Positions 51,760 to 62,453 of a stretch of 64,000 bases of DNA are shown here, piece after piece (positions within the stretch are counted from its first letter, which is position 1; the number at the start of each line of letters is the position of its first letter). Below the pieces are notes generated by a model. That model ran no database searches. It saw only the letters and a list, made by a program, of their open reading frames with translations, and was not told the origin of the DNA. Both the position numbers and the translations under genes were made by a program. The DNA comes from Cornus controversa (Eukaryota > Streptophyta > Magnoliopsida > Cornales > Cornaceae), in assembly GCA_026545225.1 (NCBI GenBank), contig CM048852.1:59655146-59719145 (forward strand), written 5' to 3'.

Positions 51760-52112
51760 AATTTGGATGTGTAAGAAGGATGTGCAACAAGACAAGAAAT
51801 AATAGAATTAGAAATGCACACATTCGTGAGATGGTTGAAGTAGCACCAATTGGAAATGAAATGATAGAAAATCAGTTAAGATGGTTTGGACATGTGCATA
51901 GAAAGCTTTCGAGTGTGTCAGTTAGGAAGAGTGACATGGTCCACATTGAGAGTAATGTTAGGGAAAAGGGAAGACTAAACGTGGGTAGAATTAGTAAGGA
52001 ATAATATGATAGCATGTGGTTTTATTGACGCTATAACCTTAGAATTAGATAGAGAAAAATGAAAAAACATGATTCATGTAGTCGACCCCAAGCCTAAATG
52101 AAAATAAATGTT
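51760..52112 (+). mobile_element. 3' end of an L1-type LINE
   Basis: Plus-strand translation from 51780 gives RNNRIRNAHIREMVEVAPIG, then ENQLRWFGHVHRK and VRKSDMVHIES, the standard ending of plant L1 reverse transcriptase ORFs (RLRWFGHVQRR...). The 3' tail HVVDP-like sequence (GATTCATGTAGTCGACCCCAAG) is at about 52070-52100. A 5'-truncated, dead copy. Confidence 0.85.
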
Positions 52113-52389
52113 CAAGATCTTTGGTCCAACAAAAGATAATATTAATATAACCCTATATCCCTGAAAATCATGGAAAAACAACCATTACAAATACATCAGA
52201 ATCTAGATAAGTAAAAAAAAAAGGGAGACATAAATATTGCATGGCTTCTATTTAGGCTTTGGAGCCTATAGTGATGAAATCTATAAGAGGGTCAAGGAAA
52301 ACCAGACTTGAAGGAGAGTTAAATATCCAAAATTGGTTCAATTTCAAGGAGGGATCCACTTAATACTTGTTGCAACTATTAGTCTTGGA

Positions 52390-53073
52390 CATAGTTGTCA
52401 AAGGTGCCCGCGAGGCGTGCGCCTAAGGCGAGAGGGGCAGCAAGGCGCAGCTTCTGCGCCTAGGGTATGCCCAAGCGAGGTGCTTTGCAAGAGGTGCGCG
52501 CCTCAAGCAAATAGGCGAGAGGCGCAACCTGTGCATGCCCAGTTTTTTTTTAATTTTTTTAATCTGTTTTTCTGCAGAACCTTTTCTTCTTTTCTGTTTT
52601 TTTTTTTTAATCTTTGAAGTAATTTCATATCAAAAAATCAATGATTTTCCTCTTTTATTCTTAAATTTAATTCCTCCACATCCTCTGTTCTGTTGTGATC
52701 TAGCTTCACTGATTAATAGCTTTTTTTGGTGCTTAGTATTCTACTTTCATAATGGGGAGGTTGCCGTGTAAATAGTTTGCTATGTCCATATAATTGAATT
52801 GCAAACATCTCCTCAATTCTCACTTTTCACTCACTCCGGAATCTATGCTTTTTATTTGCTCTCAATTGTAGTTGTTCTATATTGTTTCACTCACTCACTA
52901 CAAATGTTATATTTTTTTAGTTATTCAATATTGTTTCACTCACTCACTACAAATGTTATATTTTTTTTAAAAAAATTCAACTTGCGCTTCACACGTCAGT
53001 CAAGCCTACGACTCACCTTGCGCCTCAAGCTGACCTTAGCGCCTTAGTGCGCCTTGAGCCTTTAACAACTATG
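52390..53073. mobile_element. hAT-type element, 684 bp
   Basis: The left end CATAGTTGTCAAAGG and the right end (inverted, CATAGTTGTTAAAGG) are flanked by a perfect 8 bp duplication GTCTTGGA at 52382-52389 and 53074-53081. Subterminal DNA is rich in GCGCC, AGGCG and GCGAGG motifs near both ends. The interior carries a doubled TATTGTTTCACTCACTCACT segment (about 52880 and 52929). Confidence 0.92.
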
Positions 53074-53081
53074 GTCTTGGA

Positions 53082-53959
53082 TTTTATTTGTGTTTTCTTT
53101 AAGCTTATTTGCTACTGGTTTAATTTTATGTTGTTTTCTTATGTTATTATTTTTTATTTTTGGAGAGTTAAGGTATTCTCATAATTTTTAGACTTTGTAG
53201 AAATGGGTCTTGGTAGAGAAACATGTTTGTTATTTTGGGTCAAGTCTTGCTGGGTCTTTATATGCATGCTTCAGCAGGTTTAGATGTTTTGTAGGAGTCA
53301 AAGTCCAAATTTCTACTTTTGCAGTCATAGTCAGAGTTGGAGATGTTGAACTCCCTTGGGATTGTGCAGGGCAGTTCTACCATACAATTCTTCTTCTTAG
53401 TTTTCTTCACTTCTTCTTTCCTCATCTCTTATGTTATTCTTCACTTGTATAAGCTTGCAAACAGACCTTAATAATTACTATTTCCCTGTCTTGAAACCTT
53501 ACTTTCATAGATCTAATCCTCACATCCATCAAAGATCAACTAGCAACCTTAAGCCACAAAAAAAACAAACCTATATTACTATTCATGGTTACTGTAACAG
53601 CCCCATAATAGCCATCAGTTTCACCAGTTCTTCAATCTGAAAGCCTACTCTTTGTAACCATAAAACACTATTTACCCTATAAGTCTTCTCCCCCCATTGC
53701 TCAGTACCTTAGAAAAGGTTGCTATCTAGAACTTCCAGCAACAACTTCCCCTGAATTTCCAGTTGCCAAGCACCTTAAAAAATTAGCAGATTTCAACCAC
53801 TTTCGGTTTATGAAGCCAACGGCAACCTAAAATCACCAAGCTTACCATAAACTAATCCCATCGAACATTGTACCCTAGGTAGCACTAATTTTTAGTTTCC
53901 ACGTTCCAACCCTTGTCCTATATCATCTTCGTATCATGGTTTCTGGATGAGTGGTGCCT
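53082..53959. other. No gene recognised
   Basis: AT-rich DNA in the probable ESSS leader intron. No protein-like frame, tRNA or element boundary is visible. Confidence 0.4.
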
Positions 53960-54425
53960 AGTACTTATTCTACATCATAAAACCAGAACAATGAATCTTG
54001 TAATGGTTAGTCTCCACAAGAGTTCTACTTTTTGGAGTACATCAAGCTAACGTGACAATATCTACAGGATAAAAAATTGAACTCTAGTAGATATTAAGCA
54101 TTTCAACGTACATGAGATAAAAAAAGGTCGTACCCAGTGCACAAGGCTCCCACTTGAGCGAGGCTGCTTCCAGTCTCGAACCCGAGACCTATCGCTTTTG
54201 GGCGAAGGCACTTGCCATTGCACCAAGATGCGACTTCTATTTCAACGTACATGAGATATGGATGGAAAATCAGATAACTTATTCTACATCACAAAGCCAA
54301 ACCAAAGAATCTTGTAATCCTTAGTCTCCACAAAAGTTCAAATTTTTGGAGTACATCAAGCTAACATGACAATATCTACATGATAACAAATGAAACTCTG
54401 GTAGATATTAAGCATTTCAATGATC
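53960..54425. repeat. Direct duplication of about 146 bp split by a SINE
   Basis: About 53960-54106 and 54276-54421 are copies: shared blocks include ACTTATTCTACATCA, GAATCTTGTAAT, TTAGTCTCCACAA, TTTTTGGAGTACATCAAGCT and TAGATATTAAGCATTTCAA. The SINE at 54120-54238 entered just beyond the left copy. Confidence 0.85.
54120..54238 (-). mobile_element. tRNA-derived SINE (Au-like), minus orientation
   Basis: On the plus strand it reads TACCCAGTGCACAAGGCTCCC near its left edge and GTCTCGAACCCGAGACC in the middle: the reverse of an Au-type SINE, with a B-box-like GGTTCGA and the conserved GGAGCCT...GTGCACTGGGT 3' region. A perfect 20 bp target duplication ATTTCAACGTACATGAGATA flanks it (54100-54119 and 54239-54258), a LINE-mediated insertion mark. 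The length of 119 bp suggests an internal loss. Confidence 0.88.
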
Positions 54426-54861
54426 CGGATTGCAATTTTAACCACCATGCTTCTAACGATTTAGGTGAACCTCTAGGGTCATCAGTCTTAATAAGTTAGA
54501 TAGCCAACATATTCAAAGATCAGTAGCCATTTTCTTTATGAATCCATCATCCAAGACCTTTACAATGTTCACAGTCTTTGGTGTGTGTGTCTATGTATTG
54601 GGGAGGATTGTAGGAATGCAACTAAAACTCACGCTTGCCTTACCATTTTTCCCAGTGGGAGATAATTCACCTCCTCAATCAGTGAGAGTGCTTCCACAAG
54701 CTATCAACAACCCCCCATCCGTCCCAAAAACACACCCCACGCACCAACTTTCCTCGGGGGTGGAGGGAGGGAAGAAGCCAAAGAAAGCAAAACAAAATAA
54801 TTCTGTGCAACCATCCTAAAAAGCACTCTTTTCTATAAGCCTCAAATACTCAATACATCAA

Positions 54862-54925
54862 GGGTCTCTACCTCCCAAAGTGGAAGGTGGGGGTTCAAGT
54901 CCCATTGGGGATTGTTTCTTGCCAA
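54862..54925 (+). repeat. tRNA-like/SINE fragment
   Basis: Contains GGGGTTCAAGTCCCATTGGG, a B-box-like sequence, after TCTACCTCCCAAAGTGGAAG. A shorter relative lies at 10785-10830. There is no cloverleaf or intact A box, so it is taken as a SINE fragment. Confidence 0.35.
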
Positions 54926-55144
54926 GGAAAAAAAAAATGCTCAATAGAGCAACCAATCGAGCCACAAATTCAGAGAGTATCCTAAGAAGACTATAGGAGC
55001 ATGTAGCCATCAATTACCCAAATATGCCAAAAAGGATTGCAAGTAAAAGTCTAAAACCACTGTAGTAGAGACACGATTCACGAAGGAACACAATAGCTAT
55101 GATTTTGTCCAAAAGTTCCCATATGAATACGAGCTATCCAGAAC

Positions 55145-55257
55145 GCAGTAGCTATAATGTTGCCCAATAGCTATGATATAGTGGCTCCTCTGGGGCTCAA
55201 ACTCGTGCAACTGGCACGGATGCTCAAGCATCTTACTGCTGAACCAAACAGCGCCCT
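55145..55257 (-). mobile_element. tRNA-derived SINE fragment, minus orientation
   Basis: The minus strand starts GGGCGCTGTTTGGTTCAGCA, then GTAAGATGCTTGAGC (A-box-like) and AGTTTGAGCCCCAGAGG (B-box-like). The spacing fits a tRNA-derived SINE head. No target duplication was found, and the left end is uncertain. Confidence 0.45.
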
Positions 55258-55642
55258 CAACAACAAAATATCAGTTAAGGTTATTAACAGAATTTCTGAA
55301 CATAAATGAAAGAAAAAAATAAGCCGATGATTCTTTCCTCCATTAAATCCTAGCATCTTAAAGCTACAAAACCCTATTCAACAATTCACGGATTACAATT
55401 TACAGCATCTAAGACCAGTTTCATTGATTTTTCAATCTAAAGCCTTGAACCTCCCCAAGCTTTCCTATATGGTCTCTATACATTCATATACATGCATACA
55501 CACAAAAACACATAGATATACGCGTATGAGCAATCAAACAAACAATTAATATGCAATGACAAAACCTAGCACCAAAACCCTAATATCTTGATTACACCGT
55601 ATTCCAATGGAGCTTTTGATGAACATCTGTTTGGAAATTTAC

Positions 55643-55935
55643 CTGGGAAAGAAGACGATAAATCAACAGAAATGAACCGCACAACCTGCGTGGAATGGTA
55701 AGAAAAGACGAATCAATTTTCTGACGCTGAATAGTGAAGATCTAAGTTGAAATGACAGAGATTCAAACCCTAAGAGAAAGAGAGAGAGAAAGAGAGAGTT
55801 TTGATATAGAGAGAGAGAGATCTCACCGCGATGAGACGCTAATAGCGATTATGAATCTTTCAGAATTGATCTATGTGACTTTCGCAAATGTTCCTAAAAA
55901 TTTCAAGGAGTGATCTCAGAGATGAAACGGCAGCG
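55643..55935 (-). other. Putative 5' UTR exons and promoter of the ESSS gene
   Basis: Minus strand: a possible first leader exon ends at 55827 (GCG|GTGAGA). A second, 55685-55643, lies between CACGCAG and CAG|GTAAAT. Between them are CT-rich tracts and AGGGTTT, common in leaders of housekeeping plant genes. There is no coding frame. Assignment to the ESSS gene is inference from orientation and splice signals only. Confidence 0.45.
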
Positions 55936-56016
55936 TTTAAGATGCTAAAAATACGACAGCGTTTGAAGCTTTGCATAATTAATGACCCAAGCAACCGAAA
56001 TGGACGCTCTCAAGAC

Positions 56017-56082
56017 GGCCCAACGGTCTGATGACCTTTACAATTAGCCGGCCCAACGGTCTGATGACCTTTACAATTAGCC
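56017..56082. repeat. Perfect 33 bp tandem duplication
   Basis: The unit starting GGCCCAACGGTCTGATGACC occupies 56017-56049 and again 56050-56082 with no differences, just upstream of the putative ESSS leader. Confidence 0.97.
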
Positions 56083-57469
56083 ACCAACAATTGAAATAAC
56101 TGGACTGCAATCCAAAGAAGCCTAGCTCGAGCTTTGAATTGTTTCATCGAGCTGGAGGTGAGTCCAAAATACATGCGTTCTAAATCAACTCAAACATTTC
56201 AAACATTGCTTTTGGAATTAAGTTCAAGTTTGGCCCGTTTATTTAATTCTAATTCCAAATTCATTATTAGTTTTGATCTCAAATTCAAATTTGAGACAGA
56301 TTTAGGAGGACAAAATTAATTATAAATCATAACAAGCATCTTAACAAACACTTCTTCATATCATATTTACAAGCCTAACTAGTCCAGTTATACAATTGTT
56401 GAGATTCAACTTGTTATTAAAACCAGAATTTAACCATGCCCCGTAGATTATTCTCATCAATACTCCACATTTCTGTTCTCAAAAGTGCCTACTATTTTTA
56501 ACAAAGAAATTATTTATTTATTTATTTTTATTATTAAATATAACCCGATCAATGGTATTGTGTCGTGGGCCAAAAAGGACACAAACGGGTCTCTCTCTCT
56601 CTCTCCTGCAACTAGAAAATGTTGCATCCCTGGTTCAAGTGCAACATGATATCACTGTCTCCTATGTATCAGTAATACTACATTCTAAAACTTTTATTTC
56701 CATATCAGTCATGCAATACTTTTCCGCTCATAGAGGTTATCACCCACAACTTTTTTTGCTGGACCAAAGCCCAACAGCTTCAATAATAGTAATAAGGCTT
56801 TATATATCTATATATACTAATTTGAAGAAAAGGATTAGCTTATTTGTTTTCTGCAAAAAAAAAAAAATTACTGATTAAATCCTTGGAATTATGCCAATTA
56901 GCATACGGTTACAACCGTACTGCTCATACAAGACCTAATGCAAAGAAGAACCAACAATGTAGATGTTATCATATGGGTCTATTATCCCAAAATATTATAT
57001 ATGACTGACTTAACTTACTTTCCCAAACATATGGATGAAGTTTTCGTACACCTCCATCAGAATGATGGAAAGAAAATCACTAATAAAAAATGTTTTCTAT
57101 ACAACAAATGACTTAAACCAGGATTGGAAAACTCTCACACATTGCTGAAACTTCATACCCTTCGCTGTGGGAAGAAATCTGGAAGATGCCTCACCCATGT
57201 GGCCTGGCACAAATCAAATGTTGGAAAAAAAATTGGGGAAAGAAGAAAGAATGAAAGAATGTAGTTTGAGCAAGTGACAGACTCAATCAATCCTGACCAC
57301 AACTCTGACTGTCGTTTACCCAACTGCCGAGCAGCAAATCAATGGATTTCCGAATGCACATGATGCTTGTGTAATTAAAACCTTCGAGCATAGGAGTCAG
57401 CTCAATACTTGCAGCATCAATGCCTTTCTTGTATGGCTCAAGAAGTTGTGGTTACATACTTCTATCGGA
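56083..57469. other. Intergenic region, no gene recognised
   Basis: Between the putative ESSS promoter and the stop codon of the unrecognised minus-strand gene. It has a short CT run at about 56590-56604 and TA runs near 56800. The last few hundred bases should be 3' UTR of the gene ending at 57470. Confidence 0.45.
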
Positions 57470-60400
57470 TCAACATCCAGCAGCTTTTAAAAAGTTATCA
57501 TATGGACTTGATGCAGGTAGCCTGAAGGAGTGAGGATTATACTGGTATTCGGTTGCACACAGCATGGGAACAGTGCCCAGAGTTGATATGTCTGATTTCA
57601 CAGATAAGTTCTGATCCAGAAAAGGATTGCCCGCCTGCAATTTTTTATTAGGTTCACAACATTAGATTTATTCTCATAAGACACACAATGCCACTTGCAT
57701 TTTAAAGGTGAAAGCACAAGGTAAGACATTAGGACCTTATCAATTCCTCAACTATGAGGGTATAAAAAATCTTGAAATATACACGTGTAATGTGTGTGCA
57801 GTGCAACCAAATGCCAAAGGTTAGGTCTATATCCAGTTCACCCCTCCCAACACCCTCAATTAACAAGACATGGAATGAAGTTATTAGAAATGATTTTAAA
57901 TGTTAAACATAATAAGAGAAATGACTTGTAATAAAAAAAGAATGTAAAAAAAAAAATTCATGTGGCCGACCCCATTCATATGGGATTAAGGCACGGATGA
58001 TGATGAAGATCATGATAATGATGATGAACAATTGGTAATGTGAGCAGTGAAGTGTGGCAGTAGAGAGTTTGCACCGTAGCCTCAATCAAGTGCCTTGTGA
58101 TTCTCATCTATATTTGCTTTAAGTTTGTGATGCAAGTCTTTTTGTTTGATGTTACACAAATTACGGTTCAAACTTTAAATTTTACCATCATTTGTCAAAT
58201 TGTAATATCATATACTGCATATTTTACACAAGCGTAAACAACAAACAATAAGTACACTGCAGTATATAAATGTTTAACATAATAAGATACAAAATATCAT
58301 GACTTGCTTGAATTGACAAAAATTCTAGGAGTAAACTCTCAACCCCTCGAGTTTTTTCAGAATTACTATTGGATTAAAGTTTTTGAAAACTCACTCGGAC
58401 ACCCCTTGTCAGAATTAGAACTTGTTAACTATATTAATGTCCACTGTGAAAGTATTTTAACTAAAATAGCCTTACTTTCAATGAACATATATTACCTCAC
58501 TGCTGATGAAGCAAAGGAAATTGAAAATTAAATATAGATTTAATATACATATATTACATATTACTATATATATATAATATATATCTCCTCCACCAACGTA
58601 GGTCACGCCAACACCTGTTCCCGGTCTCGCCGCCTCCACAGTCACAACCACCATTGCCACAAGCACAACAACCGCTGCCGCTGCCATCACAGCCACAACC
58701 ACCTCTCTCTATCTGACACAAATAGAACCATTTCAATAGCAAAACTCGTCGCCATTGGGTGGCCAACATCTTCCCGTCTACTCCAAACCAAGATCCATCA
58801 TGTAACCATTAGCAACAACATCATGGTCACCACCGAAAATCTTTACATATACATGTTGATTGAGTAAGCTTGGTTGTGGCAGTGAAAGGAAGTGATTGGG
58901 TTTCTTTATTCCAATCCAGTGCTATATGTGTGTGTGTGTTAATTATAATATATGTATACTCTGTAATATGTATAATATATAATATAAATTAATCTACAAA
59001 GTTTCTAATTATATATTTAATTTCCAGTGATACATATTCAGTAACAGGTTCATGGAAAAAGTAGAGAGAAGAAAATGATTGATCAAGAAACAGAGATGAG
59101 CAACTTCGAATTCCAAGAATATCACAAAGACGAAGAAATTGGTGGTTTGAGTATTTGATGTTCAATTGGCTTCTTCATTGAAGGTAGCTTCCTGTTAATC
59201 TGTTACTATACACCGTGAATTAGGTTACTGTTCGTATGCAAACAAGACCCATTTTTCTAATATAAGAAGAGCGAAACACCATTGGCTTCATCATATGCCA
59301 AGGCCATGGTGGTGGCATTGAGAGAAAGAGAGGTGGAGGAGGAGGTGGTGATGGTTAGGGATGGTACCGGTGGATTAAGTGCATATATATATATATATAT
59401 ATATATGTAATTTTGAGGGCAAGCCTTTACGCAATGGTAAGTTTGCTCCATTGTGACCTGGAGGTCAAGGGTTCGAAATAAGGAAACAGCCTCTCCGCAT
59501 GCGAAGGTAAGACTGCATACATCTGATATGATCCTTCCGTGTGAAAGGGAATAAAGAAAGAAGGCAAACACGAATACTAAAAAGCGGTTCATGGGGACCT
59601 CAAAAAATTGGGCAGAGAGAGCAGGGAACGGGCTTTCCAAGCATATAACACCCTCCGCAGACCCCGCAATGGAGGGAGCCTCGTGCACTGGGCTAGCCTT
59701 TTATATATATATATTTGTAATTTTGTTAAATTGGTCATTTCATTAAGTTAACAGGGTCCTTTAAGTCATTTCACTTCATAGAAGGGCATTTTAGGCATTT
59801 TGTATTTATTCCTTTAATTGACCTAACGGTTGACTGAAGGAAAGGGTGGTAAAATCTCAATAGAGGCTGACCACCATTTTTCCAAAATTTTAAACAGAGA
59901 ATAACTCTGAAAAACCTCATTGAGGTTCGAAAGTAATTTACCCAAATTCTAGAGTAAAAAATTCTCAAGATCAGCAACATGAGAATTACAGTAAGAGGCA
60001 AAGTATCACATAGTACAAGGATGCCAAGAATATGGCAAATCTAAGAAGAATAAACAAGAGGCTATGGAATAGTTTCACAAATCTACCATATATATATATG
60101 TATGTGTGTGTGTGTATTACACGACGGATAAAATAAATAAAACATTCATTTACCCGTTAAGGTTAGCATTTGGGAAAAATATACTATAAATCTAAATATT
60201 ATTTTTTATTTTAGAATAACACTTTGAAAAAAATATATAATATAAAAACTAGCATGTAATAAAAAAGAATAATAAGAGAGAAATTCAGTAGGTGACCTAT
60301 TAATATTAGATTAAGGCAAGGGTGATGGTAATAATGATTTTATAACAAGACATGTATTCAATAATAGCCTAAGGGTCATAAAGGGGCCCAAAATCCTTTT

Positions 60401-60910
60401 TACATCGACAATCAGACAAGATAGAGAATATCAAGGCAAACCTCATGCACCTTTAGATTTGTGATTAGTGATGTATATGTAACTAGGTTGGACAAGTAAG
60501 TAGATATAGAATTTATGAATATATATGCCCAACCCTCGTACGCCTTTAAGGAAATGATTTGTATATGCACATGCAACTGAAATGGTAACAAGAGACGAAT
60601 ACCAGAAGTATGTATGAATGAATAATAACATCAATATAGACGCCAGTTAAAGTTTACTAAAGCAAGAAAGTACCCCTTGGAAACCCCCATTAACAAGGGC
60701 ATCAGAACCTGCCTTTCTCTCCTCTCCGTCATAGTTTTGTGATGGCCAGCTCAATATACTTTCTTGTCTTTGTTGGGTGCTCATCAAGTAGGACATCTTC
60801 TGCTGCTTTCCCACCAAAAGTGCCTCGCAGTGACCAGCCATTTCCTTGTAAGACACATCAAGTGCAGTGCTCACAGAGAGTCTCCCAACTTGATGTCCTA
60901 CCTCCAAGAC
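57470..60910 (-). CDS. Unrecognised plant gene, last two coding exons
   Basis: Two minus-strand exons in matching phase: 60910-60674 (79 codons, starts VLEVGHQVGRLSVSTALDVS, includes YKEMAGHCEALLVGKQQKMS) and 57634-57470 (54 codons plus stop, starts AGNPFLDQNLSVKSD, ends RLPASSPYDNFLKAAGC). Acceptors ACAG and GCAG are good; the donor at 60673 is GGG|GTACTT. Composition, phase and length argue for a true gene. The sequence feels like a conserved plant C-terminus but I cannot name the family and do not assign a function. The first exon is largely polar and may be helical (KEMAGHCEALLVGKQQKMS). No signal peptide or membrane helix is visible. The intron of 3.0 kb holds a SINE and LINE tails. Upstream exons should lie right of 60910, perhaps beyond the window. 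Confidence 0.75.
57945..58000 (+). mobile_element. LINE 3' tail fragment
   Basis: TTCATGTGGCCGACCCC followed by GGGATTAAGGC matches the last codons and tail of the L1-type copies at 51760-52112 and 63685-64000. A related but more decayed tail is at about 60280-60330. Both are in the intron of the minus-strand gene. Confidence 0.55.
58001..59400. other. Intron DNA with no further gene
   Basis: Part of the 3.0 kb intron between 60674 and 57634. A GC-richer patch at 58585-58710 of CCGCC/ACAACCACC triplets gives an open frame on the minus strand, but only through repeated triplets. A (GT)n stub is at about 58927-58938. No other signal. Confidence 0.45.
59416..59702 (+). mobile_element. Au-type SINE with internal extra DNA
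   Basis: Starts GGGCAAGCCTTTACGCAATG, then CTCCATTGTGACCTGGAGG and GGGTTCGAA (B box), ACAGCCTCTCC, and ends GGGAGCCTCGTGCACTGGG then CTAGCCTTTT. This is the Au SINE pattern, enlarged by about 100 bp in the middle. Flanks share TATAT(G/T)TGTAATTTTG-like sequence (before 59416 and at about 59703-59725), consistent with a target duplication. Confidence 0.85.
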
Positions 60911-61796
60911 CTGTGTAATTAAGGTACTCTTAAGTAATTGTGTAATAAAACTGTTTAGGACCTTTAGGTTTAATCAAGTGATGAATTATATGATAGGATT
61001 GATCTATAACTAACTGAGTTTTGTTATTTATGATTGTAAATATGATTCATGTATAAGTGATGCAACTTGAGCCAATTTTGGGCTTGAGAATCTATGTATA
61101 ATGTAGGATAGCAAGGCGAGTTTTGGTTTGGCCTACACTAGAGGAAGTCATGATGGAGTAAACCTAAGAAAAGGCTTACAACAGGAGTAGAAAATAGTCT
61201 AGCACCGCATGTGACCGGGCGTGTTAGAAGACCTAAATATTAAAGTTATGCCCTCTCTAATAGCTTAAGCTTTTGGAGCAATTGGTGATCTAACAACCTC
61301 TAAAGTATGTCAACTCAGAATCCTGTGCAATGAGGAAGACAAAATAAAATTAAGTAAGAAAAATAAAAATTAAAAAATTTAAACTTGCCTCCAATATGTA
61401 ATAAACATAAATACATGAAAACATAGTTGAGAGACATGCATGTAGCTAATAATATAAGGACTATTATCTCCAATGCACTTCTTGGTCTGATCAAAGGAAA
61501 CAATTTGCAAAAGTCATGCAAGGGACTTCTAGAAAATATCTTTCCTACTAAAGCTTGAAGATATACGGAACAAAAGAATGGTAAATATATAACAGAGCTG
61601 TTTGGCTGGCCCTCTCATAGACTGTACAAGTACTTTAAACTTCCATGTGATTGAGTTATGCCACATGTAATTTGAGCATCCTTCAATTCAACTTCTAGAA
61701 TCCTACTTCATTTCCTTGACTTTTAGCACATTGTGTAAATACTGCAAAACTATGGTGATTCATGCAAGGCCCAAAAGGGATCTAAACCATCTTTTG
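60911..61796. other. Probable upstream intron of the unrecognised gene
   Basis: Right of the exon at 60910-60674. A possible acceptor TTTGATCAG near 61490 is followed by an open minus-strand stretch, but the translation is not convincing. No element end is seen. Confidence 0.35.
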
Positions 61797-62264
61797 AGGG
61801 TGGGCCTTGTTGCAACGGTAAGGTTGCTCCATTGTGACCTGGAGGTCATGGATTCGAATCAAGGAAATAGCCTCTCCACATGCAGAGGTCTATGTTACAT
61901 GAACTCTTCAAAAGTAGTTAGGTGTACCCGTGTCAAACACATATTGCTCGGACATGGGTATGGGATATGTGTCCAACACTTTTGGTTGGACATGCAATTA
62001 AAAAGCATATCCAACATTCAATTTTATTATATTATTACTTTAAATTGAGTTAAATGCATATATTGAACATTATGTTACATAAAAACATTACTTTACTCTA
62101 AATAATAATAATAATGATTAAATAAAATGAATATTTTGAGTGTCCATGTGTCCTTCTCTTTGAAGATTTGATACGTATGAATGCGTACCCGTACCCGACA
62201 CATGTACCCAAGTCCCCAGACCCCACAATGGCGGGAGCCTCATGCACTGGGTTAGCCCTTTTTT
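61797..62264 (+). mobile_element. Au-type SINE interrupted by a MITE
   Basis: Left part 61797-61890: GGGTGGGCCTTGTTGCAACG, TGACCTGGAGGTCATGG, ATTCGAATC, GCCTCTCCACATGCAGAGG. Right part 62214-62264: CCAGACCCCACAATGGCGGG, AGCCTCATGCACTGGG, CCCTTTTTT. Between them is a Mutator-type MITE. No SINE target duplication was found, but a duplicated flanking segment (61767-61796 resembling 62341-62362) brackets it. Confidence 0.85.
61891..62213. mobile_element. Mutator-type MITE nested in the SINE
   Basis: The left end TATGTTACATGAACTCTTC and the whole body resemble the element at 63196-63543. It stops at ACATGTACCCAAGTCC, lacking the last part of the right terminal repeat that the other copy retains. 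Confidence 0.8.
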
Positions 62265-62265
62265 A

Positions 62266-62453
62266 GTTTCAGAAAATTAACCTGCTTACTTGACCAGCAT
62301 AGGCAGCTTATCAATGCCTTACAGTGTCTTACTTTCGTTTTGGGGACCTAAACCATCTTCTGATCAAATTAATCATGACAGTTTCAGAAAACTAACCTGC
62401 TTACTTGACCAGCATTGGCAGCTTATCAATGCCTTACAGAGTGTCTTACTTTC
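62266..62453. repeat. Direct duplication containing a possible mini-exon
   Basis: About 62266-62336 and 62380-62453 are copies starting AGTTTCAGAAAA and containing CCTGCTTACTTGACCAGCAT. Read on the minus strand each has CTGTAAG, then 28 bp, then GTAAGCAG: an acceptor and a donor around 62317-62290 and 62432-62405. A duplicated 28 bp exon of the minus-strand gene is possible but unproved. Confidence 0.7.

Larger units (their letters stand above)
48722..55642 (-). other. Probable 6.9 kb 5' UTR intron of the ESSS gene
   Basis: An acceptor TTGCAG ends at 48729, leaving a seven-base leader piece (48728-48722). The nearest convincing minus-strand leader exons with strong donors lie at 55643-55685 and above 55827. 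The interval has no other gene and carries a MITE, two hAT elements, an L1 end and two or three SINEs. The link is inferred only from splice signals; an unrelated closer leader exon is possible. Confidence 0.4.

Noticed and set aside
58304-58531. 75-codon plus-strand frame with mixed amino acid composition
   Set aside because: No family resemblance, no good start context, opposite strand to the gene whose intron it lies in.
59440-59480. tRNA-like B box GGGTTCGAA as a tRNA gene
   Set aside because: It lies in an Au-type SINE with its conserved 3' end; no cloverleaf or anticodon arm is present. The same applies to 54130-54238, 55145-55257 and 61797-61890.
59257-59688. 143-codon minus-strand frame
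   Set aside because: It is antisense to the SINE at 59416-59702 and runs through TA repeats.
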